Assembly: GCA_034008185.1 (NCBI GenBank)
Contig: CM067086.1
Coordinates: 65,518,286 to 65,582,285 of the forward strand
Direction of reading: 5' to 3'
From: Gorsachius magnificus
Lineage: Eukaryota > Chordata > Aves > Pelecaniformes > Ardeidae
Length of the DNA stretch: 64,000 bases
The notes beneath the pieces are model-generated. The model was not told the DNA's origin and did not search any database. It saw only the letters and a program-made list of their open reading frames with translations. A program made the translations under genes and the position numbers. Shown in pieces: positions 23,661 to 36,825 of the stretch; position 1 is the first letter of the stretch, and each line of letters begins with the position of its first letter.

Positions 23661-24264
23661 AGCATCAAACGCACGTGTTCTCATTTTTAAGGAGGTAATG
23701 CTCAGGTTTACTAACAGCCCAGCATGCTGTAGGGAACGCAGGGAGACTTCCAGGAGCCTTTGGACTTCAAACACCCTGACATTTGAAAGCAGGACCGCAA
23801 AAATATCAATAAACACAGGCTAAGTGGCTTACGGAGTGGTCGATACTGGACTCTGGCTTGGGGGAGCTCCCTGGGGCGCAGCGGGGATCAGCGCTGAACC
23901 ACTGCCTGGGGACCTTGCTGTTAATGAGCTGGAAATCCATCTGAACGCCTCTGCTAATTCCATGCAGGATCTCGAGTAACAAGGAAGGCAGGGCAGTTAT
24001 CGGAGCCAACAGGCTCGTTTTGCAGTCCTGGGAATGGGGCTAATGGCAAGGGGGGGACTTCAGGGTGGGGGGAGGCTGCCAGCCCCACAGGGTGGGGGTC
24101 TGCAGCCAGGGAAGCCCCCAATCCCACCCGGTTCAGCTCAGCAAAACCAGTGACTCCCATTACTTACCAGCTGCCCGGAGGCTTGCAGGTATGAAGAGGG
24201 TGGTTGCAAAGATGGGATATGATTTTACATTCCTATCCCACTGAGGAGCTCAGCAGGAAAGTGC

Positions 24265-24550
24265 ACGCATGGATCTAGTAGAGAAACTTGAAAAAGCACA
24301 GCAAAGCACAAAAATGGTTTTAAAGCCAGAGAAAATACCACATAGAAAGGCTCGTAAGGTTTTCATCCCGCTTAAGCTTCTGGGAAAAATGATTGACAGT
24401 GGCTTGACTATGTCTGTGCACCTGAACAAGAAGAAAAACCTGAGAGTTAAAGGGCTTGTGGCCTGTTTTGAAAGAGGATGGTGGAAAAGCAAGGCCAGAC
24501 TCAACGAAATAAGGAGGTACACATCATTCATGGGGAGGGTGAGCAACAGC
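24265..24550 (+). mobile_element. Ancient LINE (CR1/L3-like) remnant, tentative
   Basis: Word order resembles the old amniote CR1/L3 3' region: a GAAAAAGCACAGCAAAGCAC-like block, then ACAAAAATGG, a GACAGTGGCTTGAC block, then AGACTCAACGAAATAAGGAG followed by GGGTGAGCAAC. It is highly diverged and was matched from memory of the pattern only. A 101-codon open frame over it (24269-24574) is taken as coincidental. Confidence 0.4.
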
Positions 24551-26908
24551 AGGACGGCCTGCAAAGGAAGCTGAGGGATATTCCTCTCCAAATGGCTCAA
24601 AAATGAAGATGAGACATGTTGGTTGGACGCAAGCTCAAACCAAGCTGGCATCCAACAGCTTGGTCTGGGTTTTTGATCCCTGGTAACTCGGACCTGTGGT
24701 GGCCCCCAACCCCAGGGCTGAGCTCCCAGGGGGTACCCTGAGGAGGGAGGTTTGGGGGCCACCACCGCAGCAGGAGCGGGCACCATCATAGGTGGCAGAG
24801 GCTCCCAGCAGCCACCTCGTCATCCGGCTGCTTTTGGACACACCAGCAAGGTCTTGTCTAAATATGCTCTGCCCCACAAGCCTCTAGAGCCACCAACATC
24901 CCAGGAAAAAACCTGATGACCATGGCTCATTCCACCTGGGTTCTCATCCACGTGTCCATCTCCCCTCATTCCCTTTGTCCACAGCATCCCACTGTGCCCA
25001 GCCACTGGCACCCGGACAGTTACTGCCCTTTCCTTTCCATACAACCCTTTGACACAGCCCCTGGGGTTGGTTCTCTGGGAAACCAGTAGATCACCAGAAA
25101 TAGAGAGAGCAATTGTTCGAGGGTGATGGTGCTTTGGGTTTTTACCCTGCAGGGGCTCAGGACAGCTCACAAGGAAAGCAGGAGGCAACTCAACATCGGT
25201 GCAGAACCCTACAGCAATACTCGAACTGTCAACAGGAACGGAAACACAGCAGCTGCTGCTGATTCTAGTAAAAAAACCAAGCAACCACATAAACAAAAAA
25301 AACCAAAATCAAAACCCAACCAAACAAAAAAACCCCAAACCCCAAGCACTTAAACCTCAATCTTTGAGACACATGACAAGCCACCCCTGTTGCAGCCCAG
25401 TACAGCTTCACCAGCAGGTGAAGACGTGAGAGTTCAACCCTCGTCACATCCCTCTTGAAAGACGATTTTGTCCAAGCCCCGGGGCTGGAAGCTATTTGTT
25501 AGTGCTGCTTGATGCTCTGCAGATCAGGGTCCTGAAGGAAACCTGTGCATCGAGCAGGGCTGCTGGAGCCAACCCTGGGCTACAGCATCCATCACCTAAC
25601 CTGGTTTTCCCATTGCCCATTTATTCTTTGCTTCAAACCCAAGATATTTGGGTTTGTTTTTTTTTCCAGAGAAACGTATCAGTGCGAGTGTGCCTTCAGT
25701 TCCGAAGGGCAGGATCAGGCTGGTTTTCACCCTTGCTTGTAGAGCACAGGAGATCCCAAGACACAGACAGGGCTGCCGTACACATCCCGACATTAATGTC
25801 CTTTATCCACCTCCCCCCCCCGATCTGTTTCCAAAAACTTCCCTTAAAAATAACCCCCCACATCCAGAGAAGCGCAGCACAGTGGTTTCAGCAGCCTCTG
25901 CAGGGCATTGATCTGCATTTGCTGAGATGAGGGGCCAGGGCTGTGTTTCCTAGCAGTTTATTAATTGCAGACCTTGAATACAAACCATGCCAAGTCCTTC
26001 AAATCTGCAAACAACCTCTGGGTTCCCTTCCCAGCCAGCCTGGCATCCTGAATCACTTGAAAAGCCATCAGGCTTTCGAGGAAATTTCTGGTGTGTTTGC
26101 TGGCACACGTGATGTTTCCAGTAACCAGAACCACTGAGCCTCTGAATCTTCCTGGAAATGTCATCTTAAAGACGTTTTCAGTATTTTAATGGATTTCGTT
26201 GTTCAAGATAAGGTTCAGAATGCTGAAAGTTGCTGCTGAACAAGCCACTCCCAACACTTCTGCTTGAAAGTTGACGGAGGAGCGATGATGCTCATTGCAG
26301 CGTTTACTCAGACCAAACTGGTTGAAGTTTTCTGAGCAGGGAAAACATCAGCTAGATCAGATGTTTTTCTATTTAAGCAAGTTACAGCAGCGGAGCATTG
26401 CGTTTGCGAGCAGAGACCACCAAAAAGATTACCTTCCCTGGAAAGTGGAGAGACAACGCTTAGGATGAAGACAAGCAAGTTGCTCCTTTGCCTTAAATAC
26501 AACACCTTTCCACCGAGGCTATAGATCCTGCTTCTTGACTGTAGGGCTATGAATTATTTAAATTTTAATATAAATCTCCTCTTCCTCCACCTGCAAAAAA
26601 AGAGGTTGGAATAGTTGTGTGCTTCCACATGCTGCAAGTCCCGTGCTTGGCATGCGCCTTCCAGCCTGATGGCTTGCAGCGAGTCCGCCCTGCCCAGGAC
26701 ACCCCAGACCTACTGCTGCCCCGTTGAACCCTGCATGGGCAGACCCAAGCTGAAGTTTCTCACATTCCTTGCATATCCCTTGCCCATCTTGCCCAGGCAG
26801 CAGGGTCACCTGTGGAGCAGCAGGGACGAGTCCTTTCTGCATTTGCTGCACACGTGGACGTCCTTGCCTTGGGTGGGAGAGCAGGAGCCCAGCTTTGCCC
26901 CTTGCTGT

Positions 26909-27073
26909 CATAGAATCCTAGAATTGCTTTGGCTGGAAAGGCCCTTTAAGATCATCGAGTCCAACCTTTAACCTAACCCTGCCATCCCACCACTAAACCC
27001 TGGCCCTAAGCACCTCATCTATCCTTTTCAATACCTCCAGGGATGGGGACTCTACCACTTCCCTGGGCAGCTC
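26909..27073 (-). mobile_element. CR1 LINE, 3'-end fragment
   Basis: TCATAGAATCCTAGAATTGC, then AAGATCATCGAGTCCAACC, CCCACCACTAAACCC and CAGGGATGGGGACTC, all CR1 3'-UTR blocks on the minus strand. The homology stops near GGGCAGCTCGGGATCC. Confidence 0.93.
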
Positions 27074-28408
27074 GGGATCCTGCGGCTCCCCGCAGCGACA
27101 GCGAGGCAGAACATCTGGCCCACATGTGTGTCGGGGAGGGAAGATTTCTCCTTGTACGTCAGGGAGCACCTGCAAAGCTCCCTGTTCTCTCCGCTGGAGG
27201 CTGCTGGCTGCCCAGCCGCGTTCAGTGACATGCCCTCAAATCCCCAGCTGCTCCCGATCTGGCACAAGGCAACCCTCCCAGCTCTCCTCCCACCGAGGGG
27301 TCGACCCTCCCCAGCCAAGGGAAAGGCAGGAGGATCTTGATAAGGAGGGCCTGGCCAGCAAACTCTGGGACTGGGGCGGTGTATCCTGATGGGAAGGGAG
27401 AAAACTGATCTTACCAAAGGGACAGCACTCCCAGGAGCCCACAGAAGGGGAAGGAAGGAGAGAAACATGAGGGAAGACACTGGTTTCTGCAGGAACATTC
27501 CGATTAAAAAAAAAGGGAAATGCTTATTTTCTGCGTGCAGGAAGGGGGGGGATAAAAGCCTTTAGTCAAAAGCCAGATTTCTTTCAGAAAACCCTCAAAT
27601 CATCTTTTCAACCCTCCCAGCAGGGCTGGGTAGCCCTGTAGTTTCTATTCTTTAGATAGGAAAAGGAAAATGAAAAATGTCCAACCCAAGGGTAGCACAG
27701 GGGAAAGCCAGAAGTCAGACCTGCCCTCCCTGTTGACTTGCTGCCTTCATTTTTTGGCTTTAGGTGCCCATAGAGCCTCCATAGCATAGCACGGCTGTGG
27801 CAGCACCCCACACCCTTCTGCGCAGACCTGGCAATTTCGGTGGAGGTCAAGGTTTCCAGACAGGACATGAAAATACATGGGTACAGTGGAGAGAAAAAAC
27901 AAATCCATCTTCCCAGGACTAAGCAGCCGGGCAGAGGCGAGCCCAGGGCTGGAGAACACGGCAGCCTCCCGGTACGCACGCAGGAGGGGTCTGCTGAAGC
28001 ACATCTAATGGGAGAGGAGACTCCCCTTTGCACAGACACTGCTTGGACACAGCTCAGCCCAGTCCACCTCTGGACCCTCTCATCAGGACAATTACTCCGG
28101 CCCCAATCTCCTTTCCTCCACTCCTCAGAGTGAAATAGAGAGGGGAGGGGAGGCGCCGCAGACTTGAGATGAGGCAGATGCTGCTCATTGCTCTCCCCAG
28201 CCTGCTGAGCTGGATTTGTGGTCTCAGCTTGACAGGCAATTTGGCCCAAATCCCGCATGGCCCTTGAGGCAGAGGCCAAGCCCCAGCTACTCTCATGGCT
28301 AAGGCACCCGGCCCTGCAGCTGCTCCCCAGGGCCACAGCTGGATTTCAGCAGCCCAGGGGCTGCCCAACACCTCCCTCGCCTCCGCAAGGGGATGCACAG
28401 GAGGAGCA
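27074..28408. other. Gene-free DNA
   Basis: No recognisable feature. A 242-codon minus-strand frame (27608-28336) has no motif and ends next to a CR1, so it is not called. Confidence 0.6.
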
Positions 28409-29097
28409 TGCAATGCTCCAGGCATGGGGCAGAGCAGCTGGAAAGCTGCCCAGCGGAAGAGGACCTGGGGGTGCTGGTCGACAGGGGGCTGGATATGAGC
28501 CAGCAGGGTGCCCAGGTGGCCAAGAGGGCCAGCGGCATCCTGGCTTGTATCAGGAGTGGTGTGGCCAGCAGGAGCAGGGCAGGGACCGTGCCCCTGTGCT
28601 GGGCACTGGGGGGGCCGCCCCTCGAATGCTGGGGCCAGGGTTGGGCCCCTCCCTCCCCGAAGGACCTGGAGGGGCTGGAGCGTGTCCAGAGAAGGGCAGC
28701 GGAGCTGGGGAGGGGTCTGGAGCCCCAGGCTGCTGGGGAGCGGCTGGGGGAGCTGGGGGGGTTCAGCCTGGAGCAGAGGAGGCTGAGGGGAGCCCTCATC
28801 GCTCCCTACAACTGCCTGAGAGGAGGGGGGAGCTGGGGGGGTCGGGCTCTGCTCCCAGGGAACGGGCGATGGGACAAGGCGAAACGGCCTCAAGTTGTGC
28901 CAGGGCAGGGTTAGGTTGGACATTGGGGAAAATTTCTTCATAGAAAGGGCTGTAAGGCTCTGGAAGGGGCTGAGTCCCCATCCCTGGAGGGATTTAAAAG
29001 CCAGGCAGACGAGGTGCCTAGGGCCAGGGTTTAGTGGTGGGATGGCTTGATGATCTTAAAGGGCTTTTCCAACCTAAACAATTCTATGATTCTATGA
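28409..29097 (+). mobile_element. CR1 LINE, 5'-truncated, same subfamily as 21798-22766
   Basis: Closely matches 22045-22766 from GGGGCAGAGCAGCTGGAAAG onward and ends ATTCTATGATTCTATGA. Relative to that copy it lacks a short block near 28966 and another near 29045. Long open frames over it on both strands are LINE remnants or shadows. Confidence 0.95.
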
Positions 29098-32000
29098 TTT
29101 TGAGGTAGTCCAAGTTCAGGTTTAGACTTACGTATGGGCTTCTTCCCTTCCCTGCCTCCCTTTGCTGCTCTTGCAGAGGAGAATTTCTACCAGAAGTGGC
29201 AAATTCCCCGCTCAGCTCAAAGGCCAGGGCCCCTGCCTCTGCCGTCTGCCTTAGCTGGAGTATTAAGAATATGGCACTTAAGGCAAATACTCCACAAAAT
29301 GTGTTTCTTTACATACATAATTCTATACATGCATATATACAATTTTAAGCACTGATTTAATTTGGGTTCTACTGGATTCCTTTCTGCTGTTAAGTATTTC
29401 CTCACCGTGAGCCTGCCTTCAGACAGGAGTTTGCAGTGAGTTGAAAAGAAAATCAGGCTCAGACATCTATGTCAAACGTCCGTCTGCCTTAGTTTCACAT
29501 GAAAGAGATTTCTTAAGTCCCTCCTAAAAATATGCATCCATCAGCAATACCTTGAAAGGGAAAGAAAAGCAGTAATAAAACTTCTCTGGAAATCTCTGAG
29601 AGATCATTTCCCAGCAGCAGGAACCCAGAAGTGAAGTTTTACAGCCAGGTAACACAGGCAGGAGCTGAAAAATTTCAGCAGGGAGTGAAAAAAAAAATTA
29701 AATTAAAATACCACAGCATCTCTGATCATCAGATAGTCGGAAGAATGAGGAGAAAAAGTAGCCCGGGACTGGGATCATTAGGATGATGTTTGGTCCTGTT
29801 GTCTTGCATAAAATTGGGAACAGACGGAAAGCTGTAGGTTTTGATTAAAAAAACCCCTAAACTTGTAGTGTTGCCTGAGAGAATTGATACAAAATCCCCA
29901 ATTTCTGTAAAAAGCCCCCCCAAAAGGCTACTATGGAGGGTTGCTTTCGGATCTGAGCAGTGCTGCTTCTCTTCCCAGGCCTTTGGGGGACACAACCAAC
30001 CACCTCAGCTCTGAACGCTCCCTGGTCCCCCCTCTCCGCCCATGTTCCTGCCTTCGATGCTCTCGAGGATCAGCAGAACAGCACCCCCCCAAATATCCAC
30101 GGGAGAACTTTCTCTTAGGTTGCCTCCAACTGTTTTAAAATGAAGCTGGTTCCCTCCAGCCAGCGATGGTCCCAGCAGAAACAGGTTTCACTCTTCTGTT
30201 GGTAGGCGCACGCAGTTACCCACAAATAATCCAAAACTCCTCTCCCATTCGCCTGGGAGCATCTTCCCTGGGAATTATTTAGCACTCTTCCATCAGCAGG
30301 AAGCCGGACAGCCAGCTGGCAGACAACAGCATCTAGAGAAGGCTGCAGATACTCTGATTTCCCTTTCCTAGGCTCACGCCAACAATTTTTTTTTTTTCCC
30401 CTATTTACCAAAAAAAGGCAGGCAATTAATTTGAGTTCATTTCAAAAAAACAAAAAAAAACACCCCAAAAAACCCACCAACCAAACCCCAAGCCTATGTA
30501 CTCACAGGGACTGCATACAAAAAGGGATGAATACACAGATGCAAACCAAAAGACTGAAATTACCATTAAGGAAATCAATTTTAAGAGTCACAAAGCATAT
30601 TATTCCTGGAAATTGCTTTTATTTAGCAATTACGTTAACACCGCAAGAAGGCAGTTGGCATTGAAAACAAACAATTCAATTTAAAAATCAGGGAAGGGAA
30701 TGAACCGAAATTTCAGGGCACTCACACCTGAATATACTCCGCTACCTTGAATACTTAAGGATCCTCAACCAAAGGCTTTGGGTTTTGTTTGCTGAGAAGT
30801 AGAAGAAAGGGGATGAAAGAGCATGAGAAACTGTTTATTTTTGATGTTATTTCTATGTTTTTACAAATCAAAGTTAAACCTTGACAACCAACCAGCAGGG
30901 AAAAAAACCTGAAGGAGTCAGTGACAAGACAGATAATATTTTTTTTTTTTTTTGAAGGTGTGGTTTTTTTTTTCCTGTAAAATGGCTTGTACTTCCGCAG
31001 GTACAACAGCAAAGAAGTTATTTCAGTCCATTTCACGTGGCGTAGAAAAGACCAATTTTACAAGTATACCCCGACGTTTTAACAGCTGCTAACACTGTGT
31101 AAAGGTAAAACATCGCCTCCCCACGGTACGGGGCTCGCTGTGTCAACGAGCCTTTTCCTACGGTTGCGCCGCAAGCAGGAGCCTTCCAGGGGCTCTCCAT
31201 CCTCCACCACATATTGGATTCAAGAGGAAAGCTGTGCCCATCCCCAATCGCCATGATACACATGGAAGGGGTTTCCAGGCAACTCGAGGACTGGCTTGCC
31301 CACCAGGGAAGTATAAATACGCCCCTTTCAAGGGAAAGCTTGACAGCCACCAGTTTCATCCATAGTTTGGTTGTCCAAGCAGCTCATTATTTGTGTTCTG
31401 CTGCCGATACATGCAAACTCTGATCAACACAGAGCTAGCTCTCCTACCTATCGAGACCAACTCCACGGTTCTTGCAAGACCAAAGCACCTGCTGCCATCA
31501 AGGGGACAGGGTTTGCCCAAGGCCTGCGGAACTCCAGCTGCTTCATCCTAGAAACTACCCCCTCTCCACCCCCCCGACCCCCCAAAACCCCCAGCCTTGC
31601 CTTCTAAGCTTTTCCTTTTAATTCACAACACCAAGTGTGAAGAGTGCTTATAAAAACCAGAATAATGAGAAAAAACTGTGAAAGACATTTGCAACTCCAA
31701 TCTGTATTTCCCTTGAAGAGGTAAGCAAGCCTGAAGGTACCTCTTTAATTCTCGTTTGTTTTCTTTCCAAGCTCTATTTACTTGCTGACCTGCAACTGCA
31801 CGAATAAACAGAAAATGAGAGGAGCCAAGAACTCACAAGAGGCTGAAAACTGAGCAGACAAGGAGGAGGAATCCTTGGCCAGGATACTGCGGGAATAGCC
31901 GGGCTGTCCACACCGCTTCGGCTCAAGCACCCACCAGACTTCTGTTCTGATCAACAGCTCTGCCTGTCGATCCCACTTCTCATCCAACGTGGCATATTAA

Positions 32001-34579
32001 CAACTGGCTTGGGGAAAACACGGCTTAACCACCCATGACAGAGCGCTCCGATACAGAGAACGGACGAGCACAGCTCATTTCAAAGGCGTACGTGCCGCTC
32101 AACTTGAAGCAAGAGCAGGAGTCAAGCCAGGCCGGTTTTCCTACCACACTGAAAATGCATTTCAAAACCTCTACCGATTCTCATGACGGCCAGATCGCTA
32201 CCAACAGTTCTCTGACCCCAGAAAAGCGTTGAGACCATGAGCTGGATGAACAGAAACATGACGGTCTTGGAGAAGCTTCCTTCTGCTTCCAGAAGAATGA
32301 AAGAAAAAGTTCTGTTCAGAGCCTACTGCAGTTTTTCGCTATGATACACTCAGCACCTCTGCTCCCCAGTCAGGCACCAAAGCACAACCCTCAAACTCCA
32401 GGAACTTGCCATTAAAACACCAAAGTGTTTTGCTGGGAAGATCACGGCCTTTCCATGTCATCCCAGAGCTTCTGAACGAACAGAGAACCTCTTTAGAGCA
32501 TGAACCCTGTCTGAAAGCAGCAAGAGCTACCAGCACGTTTCTGCTCAGTTCCTGGCATGCCTTTGCTTCAAGGTGGGTCTGTCCCTACTGGAACCAGCCT
32601 GGCAACAGCCTTCATCTCTTCTGAGCCCCGTTCCCACCCTCACAAAAAAAAAAAAAAAAATCCTTAATTACTCTGCCACCACAGTGCTACTACTGTGCCC
32701 CGAGGCACAGCGCGACCACACTTGAAAAAAAAATTTGTGATTAAATTGCAGTATCCTGCTAAGCCTTCTGTACAGCTTGGCCCGCGATGCCAGGTAAGAG
32801 CAACGCTTACCACTCAGTCATCTCTTGAGACTTTGGTGTTCTGTCAAGAAGCTGCCAGGAAAAAAGAAAGCATTACAGCTCCAGTGTGCAAGGGCAGGAC
32901 AGACTTTTTTTTTTTCTCCATATCAGACTAGTAAAATACTTTTAGCTAAAAGTTACGCACTCAAAGCTGGTTTTGAGGCATTGAAATAGAATCAACAGTA
33001 ACAGGTGGAAAAAAAAAATCCTTACAGAATGCATGGCCAGCACCTGAAACGGTAATACCAAAATCATGACTTTCAAAACAAAGTTTGAGGGTGGTTCTCA
33101 AGTTTACTCACTCCAAACAGAACCGGTCTTATTTATCCAGAAACAACTGTCTCCTGTTGAGTTACCAGACCAGTGAGGTGTGTGCTTACCCAGACGAGGG
33201 AAGGAGACAAGGGCTAAGCAGCCAAATGGTCCATCATTTGATCAGAGCAGCATATGGGACAGGAGCGTTTGCGAAAAATAATGCTACAAACTCTTCTGCC
33301 TTCCCAGTAAATCCAGCTCTGCGGGGCTCTCCCTACATTTGAATACTGGTTAACGGCAAAGTACCTGGAGTCATGCAAAGGAACTGTGGAAGTTTGTTTC
33401 CCAGGTAAGAGGAGAGTTTTTCCTTCCTGCAGTATTTCTTGTGTTACAGAGAACTGCTGACAGTGAAAGAAACAAAAAACCTTGCTCAAAACAGTCTTTG
33501 CAAACGGACACGTCCCTTGGATACAAACCATTAGCCAGGCTTCCGCTTCACGCAAGCCAAGCGCACCACAACCAGACAGCGGGCCAGCGTCTCCAGGGAG
33601 GGTTCCTCGAACGCCGCGCGTTCACTTTGCGCAGGGCGTAGCTATATGAAGCCCTGAAGCAGCAATTAAGTGACAACAGGGGAGGGAGAAAGTAAAGAAG
33701 CTTGGTAACAGAGATGCCCGGGAACCCGCGCGTTTGCCATCCATTTACGCTCGGAGAGAGACTACGCACACGAGTGCCGATCGGCTCAGCTCAGCAAAAC
33801 AGCTGCCACCCCAGACCTGTGAAGCACATGGAGCCCAAGACCTCTGGCCACCGGCATTAACAAACGTGGCCTTAATTCAACAAGGAACGTTTCCTGAAAG
33901 TGTGTTTTCATAACTTTGTTTCTCACAAGAGATGCCAAGTGTTTCACAGAGTCCGGTAAGAACAAGGTGGAGGTGAGATTGCCTCTCACGGATGAGGTAT
34001 ACGCTAAATAGAAATAATGCTGCCGTATGCTATGAGACCTGAGGAACTCGTACTGAATATAAACAAGGAGGAGGCACCTTCACGTTTACGATGGAAACCA
34101 TGGCAAAGAACTGAAGGCCAACGGCTTTCCTCCCCAGTCTGCTTGGGCTGCCGCTCTTGATGAAGATTAGCCACAAGGTTGTCTTGTGGGAGTAAGGACT
34201 CGGAAAATGGAATCACGAGAAGATCTCATTGAAAAGGCACTAGGAAGAAGCATATACTTTTAGGTTAACAAGATTCATCTTATTTCCAATCACTGAGTGG
34301 GACAAAAACTGTACAGTTTGGGATTTTTAGAGAAAATGCTGCAGAAAAGGATTTTTTTTTTAACAGCAAAAAAGCATAAAAAGCAAAGTAAAGCTATTTT
34401 CAAATTATTAAAATGCTGACCATTTATACAGCAAAATTATATTAAAAACAGCAGCCAACAAAGTACGTCCCATCACCATGGGCAAGGGACATGTAAAATG
34501 TTTATAAGGTTAACTATAAAACAATTTTACAACCAAAATATGAACAGGCCAATTCAAGTATATATATACAGAATATATT
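29098..34579. other. AT-rich, repeat-poor DNA downstream of (or distal 3' UTR of) PELI2
   Basis: No CR1 copies in about 5.5 kb, unlike the flanks. Minus-strand AATAAA motifs at 30834-30839 and 30618-30623 would allow a longer PELI2 3' UTR. A CpG-bearing patch lies at 31060-31200. No separate gene recognised. Confidence 0.5.
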
Positions 34580-34593
34580 AAAATCATATAAAT

Positions 34594-34599
34594 TTTATT
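34594..34599 (-). terminator. Candidate poly(A) signal AATAAA, distal
   Basis: Exact AATAAA on the minus strand about 1.66 kb after the PELI2 stop. It is followed within 100 nt on the transcript strand by T/G-rich sequence, as expected of a cleavage/polyadenylation site. Motif only. Confidence 0.35.
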
Positions 34600-35145
34600 T
34601 ATACAAAGGGCACAAATATAGCAAAAAGCTATAGTTGATGAAACAGAACTGAGCTTGAATGATACGCTTCTAGAGATGGTAAAATTTTCTCTCAAATTCT
34701 TTTTTTTTTTTTTTAAACCTGGATAGATTGATACCTCAGATACCAAGAGTACAGAAAGCAAAAGGAAAACAAAAATACAAGTCAGTGTTCTCATTCTGTA
34801 TGAAATGAAACTAGCAGTGGGCAGGGTACATCTCTCAAAATTCTGATTTAATTATTTCCATAGTAAACATTTATCAGCTCTCTTAAAAAGTCAGGAATTT
34901 CAAGTGATCCACTTCAGATGTACTACCCTGGTGCATATATTTGATTACATTTGAATGTTGTTTGATTTGCAAACATTTAAAAAAAAAAAGGATACAAACA
35001 CATCTCAATCTGCAAAAAAAGGTGACAGATGGCAGCAAGTTGAAAACTGAACAAAAATACTCAGCTCAACTAGAAACGCTGCTCTCCTTACAGCATTTTG
35101 GCTAGTAAGTGAGCTTAAAAAAATAACTTATTTTTAATTGCTTTT

Positions 35146-35151
35146 TTTATT
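35146..35151 (-). terminator. Candidate poly(A) signal AATAAA, proximal
   Basis: Exact AATAAA on the minus strand about 1.1 kb after the PELI2 stop. Motif only; no transcript evidence. Confidence 0.3.
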
Positions 35152-36258
35152 TCAAAACATAACAGCATATAACCACAATCCATTGAAGCACTTGAGAATC
35201 TAAACAGTCCCATCTGTGGGCTTATATTTAAACACGAACTAAGTGCTTTCCTGAATTCAGGTCTATGTAAATAAGTTCTGTATAAGTTGTACCCAAACCT
35301 TCCGTCTTCTGCGGAACCACCCCTTCATTAATGCCGTTTTTAAAGGCTTGCTACATCTCAATTAACCCAATGGGCCTGGGCATGCAAGGAGCAGTTAGGG
35401 CAAGCTAAGTTAAGCAGAAATAAAAAGGCCAGACTACACATATACAGAACATTAGCTTAAAAACCAGAACTAGGTATGTAAAAAAGTAAAGCAGTTTTAC
35501 CAGATGCAGGTTAAACGGGGGGTGGGGGGAAGAAAGAAAGAAAGGGGGGGGAGAAAAAAAAAAAAAAAATCAGCCATATACCATACATAATGAATAGTGG
35601 ATATCTATTACACTGAAAGGAAATCAATGCAAACAGGATTTCCTCAGTTTCAAGTAATCCTTGATGCCTTTTTGGCCAGCTGTGTTATACCATAATAGAT
35701 ATTTTAATAGCTTTTATACTCTACAATTTGGGCAGCTAATTTTTCTCTTACATATCCAATTATCTCTAGTGAACATTCACCTATGGTTGTCCACACATTC
35801 TGTATTAGCTCCTTGAGAAATTATTCAAGTTAAATTATATTGCAAATTAAAGACAGTTACATTCTGTACGTTCCTTCTAGATTTGAAAAATAGGTTTTAA
35901 AGGCTTGTCAAAGTTTAGAAGAAAAAACCTTTCCATTAAAAAATCTTAGCTTAAAAAAATCATTAAGACACCTTTTTCTGATCCAGGGTACTAATAAAAA
36001 GATTACAAATATACTACAATTTGACCAAGAAGACTTCATGAATATGCTGCTTTTGAGCATGCAACACCACTGATATCTGTCAAGTTCCAGGTATCAATGT
36101 ATCCCAATTCCACCACAGTCCCTCACAATTTCCTTGTCAGTTCCCCCATCCCCACCCTATTAATAACATTATAAAAAAAGGTAAAATCTAGAGTTAGTGG
36201 CAAAATCTTCACAGTAAATTGTTAAAGAAAATGTTATTGTGGTCATTGCAAAGTGATA

Positions 36259-36825
36259 TCAGTCAATCGGACCCTGAAAAATTAGCTTGATGCAGTTGTG
36301 TTCCCCAGACAGTTGTGTTGCACAAAAAGGGCAGGCAGCATGAAATGCATGAGTACCATGAGGCAGTGGGATTTGAGACCAGTATTTTGCAGATTTCTCA
36401 GAGCACACATGTCCACAAGGGGTGAAAGCATGAGTTGGAGGACCAGCATCCACATAAAAGCCTGCTTCACAACCCAGCCAAAGAGGCACATAGGGGCCAA
36501 TGGTTCTGCACATAGGACATTCCCGCTCATTGGCTTCTGTGTCACTGCGATGTCCCCAGTTGTGATAGCCATGAACATGACCACAGCTGAGGTACGCCCA
36601 AGGCTGCTTCTCTTCTACCACATCTTTACGGTTGATGCTGGGAAATGCTAAAGTGTTTAACCCAACAGGACACTGTGGTCTGGCAGCGTTTATCTCCTGT
36701 CGCAGAGCTTCAATGTGTTTCTGAGTTGGAGTGTGAAACAGTCCATCTGCCGTTCTCCACAGAAGGGTGGCTCCACACAGGTCAATGAGAGAGCCATCTT
36801 GTAGGACGTTGGTCTCGTTTTCTAC
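36259..36825 (-). CDS. PELI2: PELI2 terminal coding exon (about residues 233-420), RING-like domain
   Basis: 567 bp: 188 codons plus the TGA stop at 36261-36259. It starts VENETNVLQDGSLIDLCGAT after the acceptor CCGCTAG. The RING-like domain is complete. Within this exon the metal-ligand stretches are CGHVH (residues 81-85), CPMC (103-106), CGHVC (137-141), histidines at 156-162 and CPFC (165-168), matching the Pellino Cys/His pattern. This is the E3 catalytic part that binds the E2 enzyme. The C-terminus IKLIFQGPID identifies PELI2 rather than PELI1. A 117-codon open frame on the opposite strand is only its shadow. Confidence 0.98.
   Translation of the reverse strand, partial: VENETNVLQDGSLIDLCGATLLWRTADGLFHTPTQKHIEALRQEINAARPQCPVGLNTLAFPSINRKDVVEEKQPWAYLSCGHVHGYHNWGHRSDTEANERECPMCRTIGPYVPLWLGCEAGFYVDAGPPTHAFTPCGHVCSEKSAKYWSQIPLPHGTHAFHAACPFCATQLSGEHNCIKLIFQGPID

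Larger units (their letters stand above)
22767..26908. other. Gene-free DNA
   Basis: Contains the (AAAAAC)n tract, the 38-bp duplication, the tentative ancient LINE and an A/C-rich low-complexity stretch (25285-25345). No gene seen. Confidence 0.65.
34580..36258 (-). other. PELI2: PELI2 3' untranslated region (probable extent)
   Basis: AT-rich and free of recognisable interspersed repeats directly after the stop codon, as expected of a long vertebrate 3' UTR. The end is uncertain: it could stop at either AATAAA listed below, or run on toward AATAAA motifs at 30834-30839 and 30618-30623. A GA/G-rich low-complexity tract lies at 35517-35571. Confidence 0.45.

Noticed and set aside
24269..24574. 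101-codon Lys-rich open frame
   Set aside because: Coincides with a tentative old LINE remnant; no recognisable protein family.
27608..28336. 242-codon minus-strand open frame
   Set aside because: No start context, domain, or splice pattern recognised; GC-rich DNA next to a CR1 gives such frames by chance.
28054..28943. Open frames of 166-295 codons across 28.0-28.9 kb on both strands
   Set aside because: Remnants and shadows of the CR1 at 28409-29097.
36298..36651. 117-codon plus-strand open frame
   Set aside because: Antisense shadow of the PELI2 RING exon.
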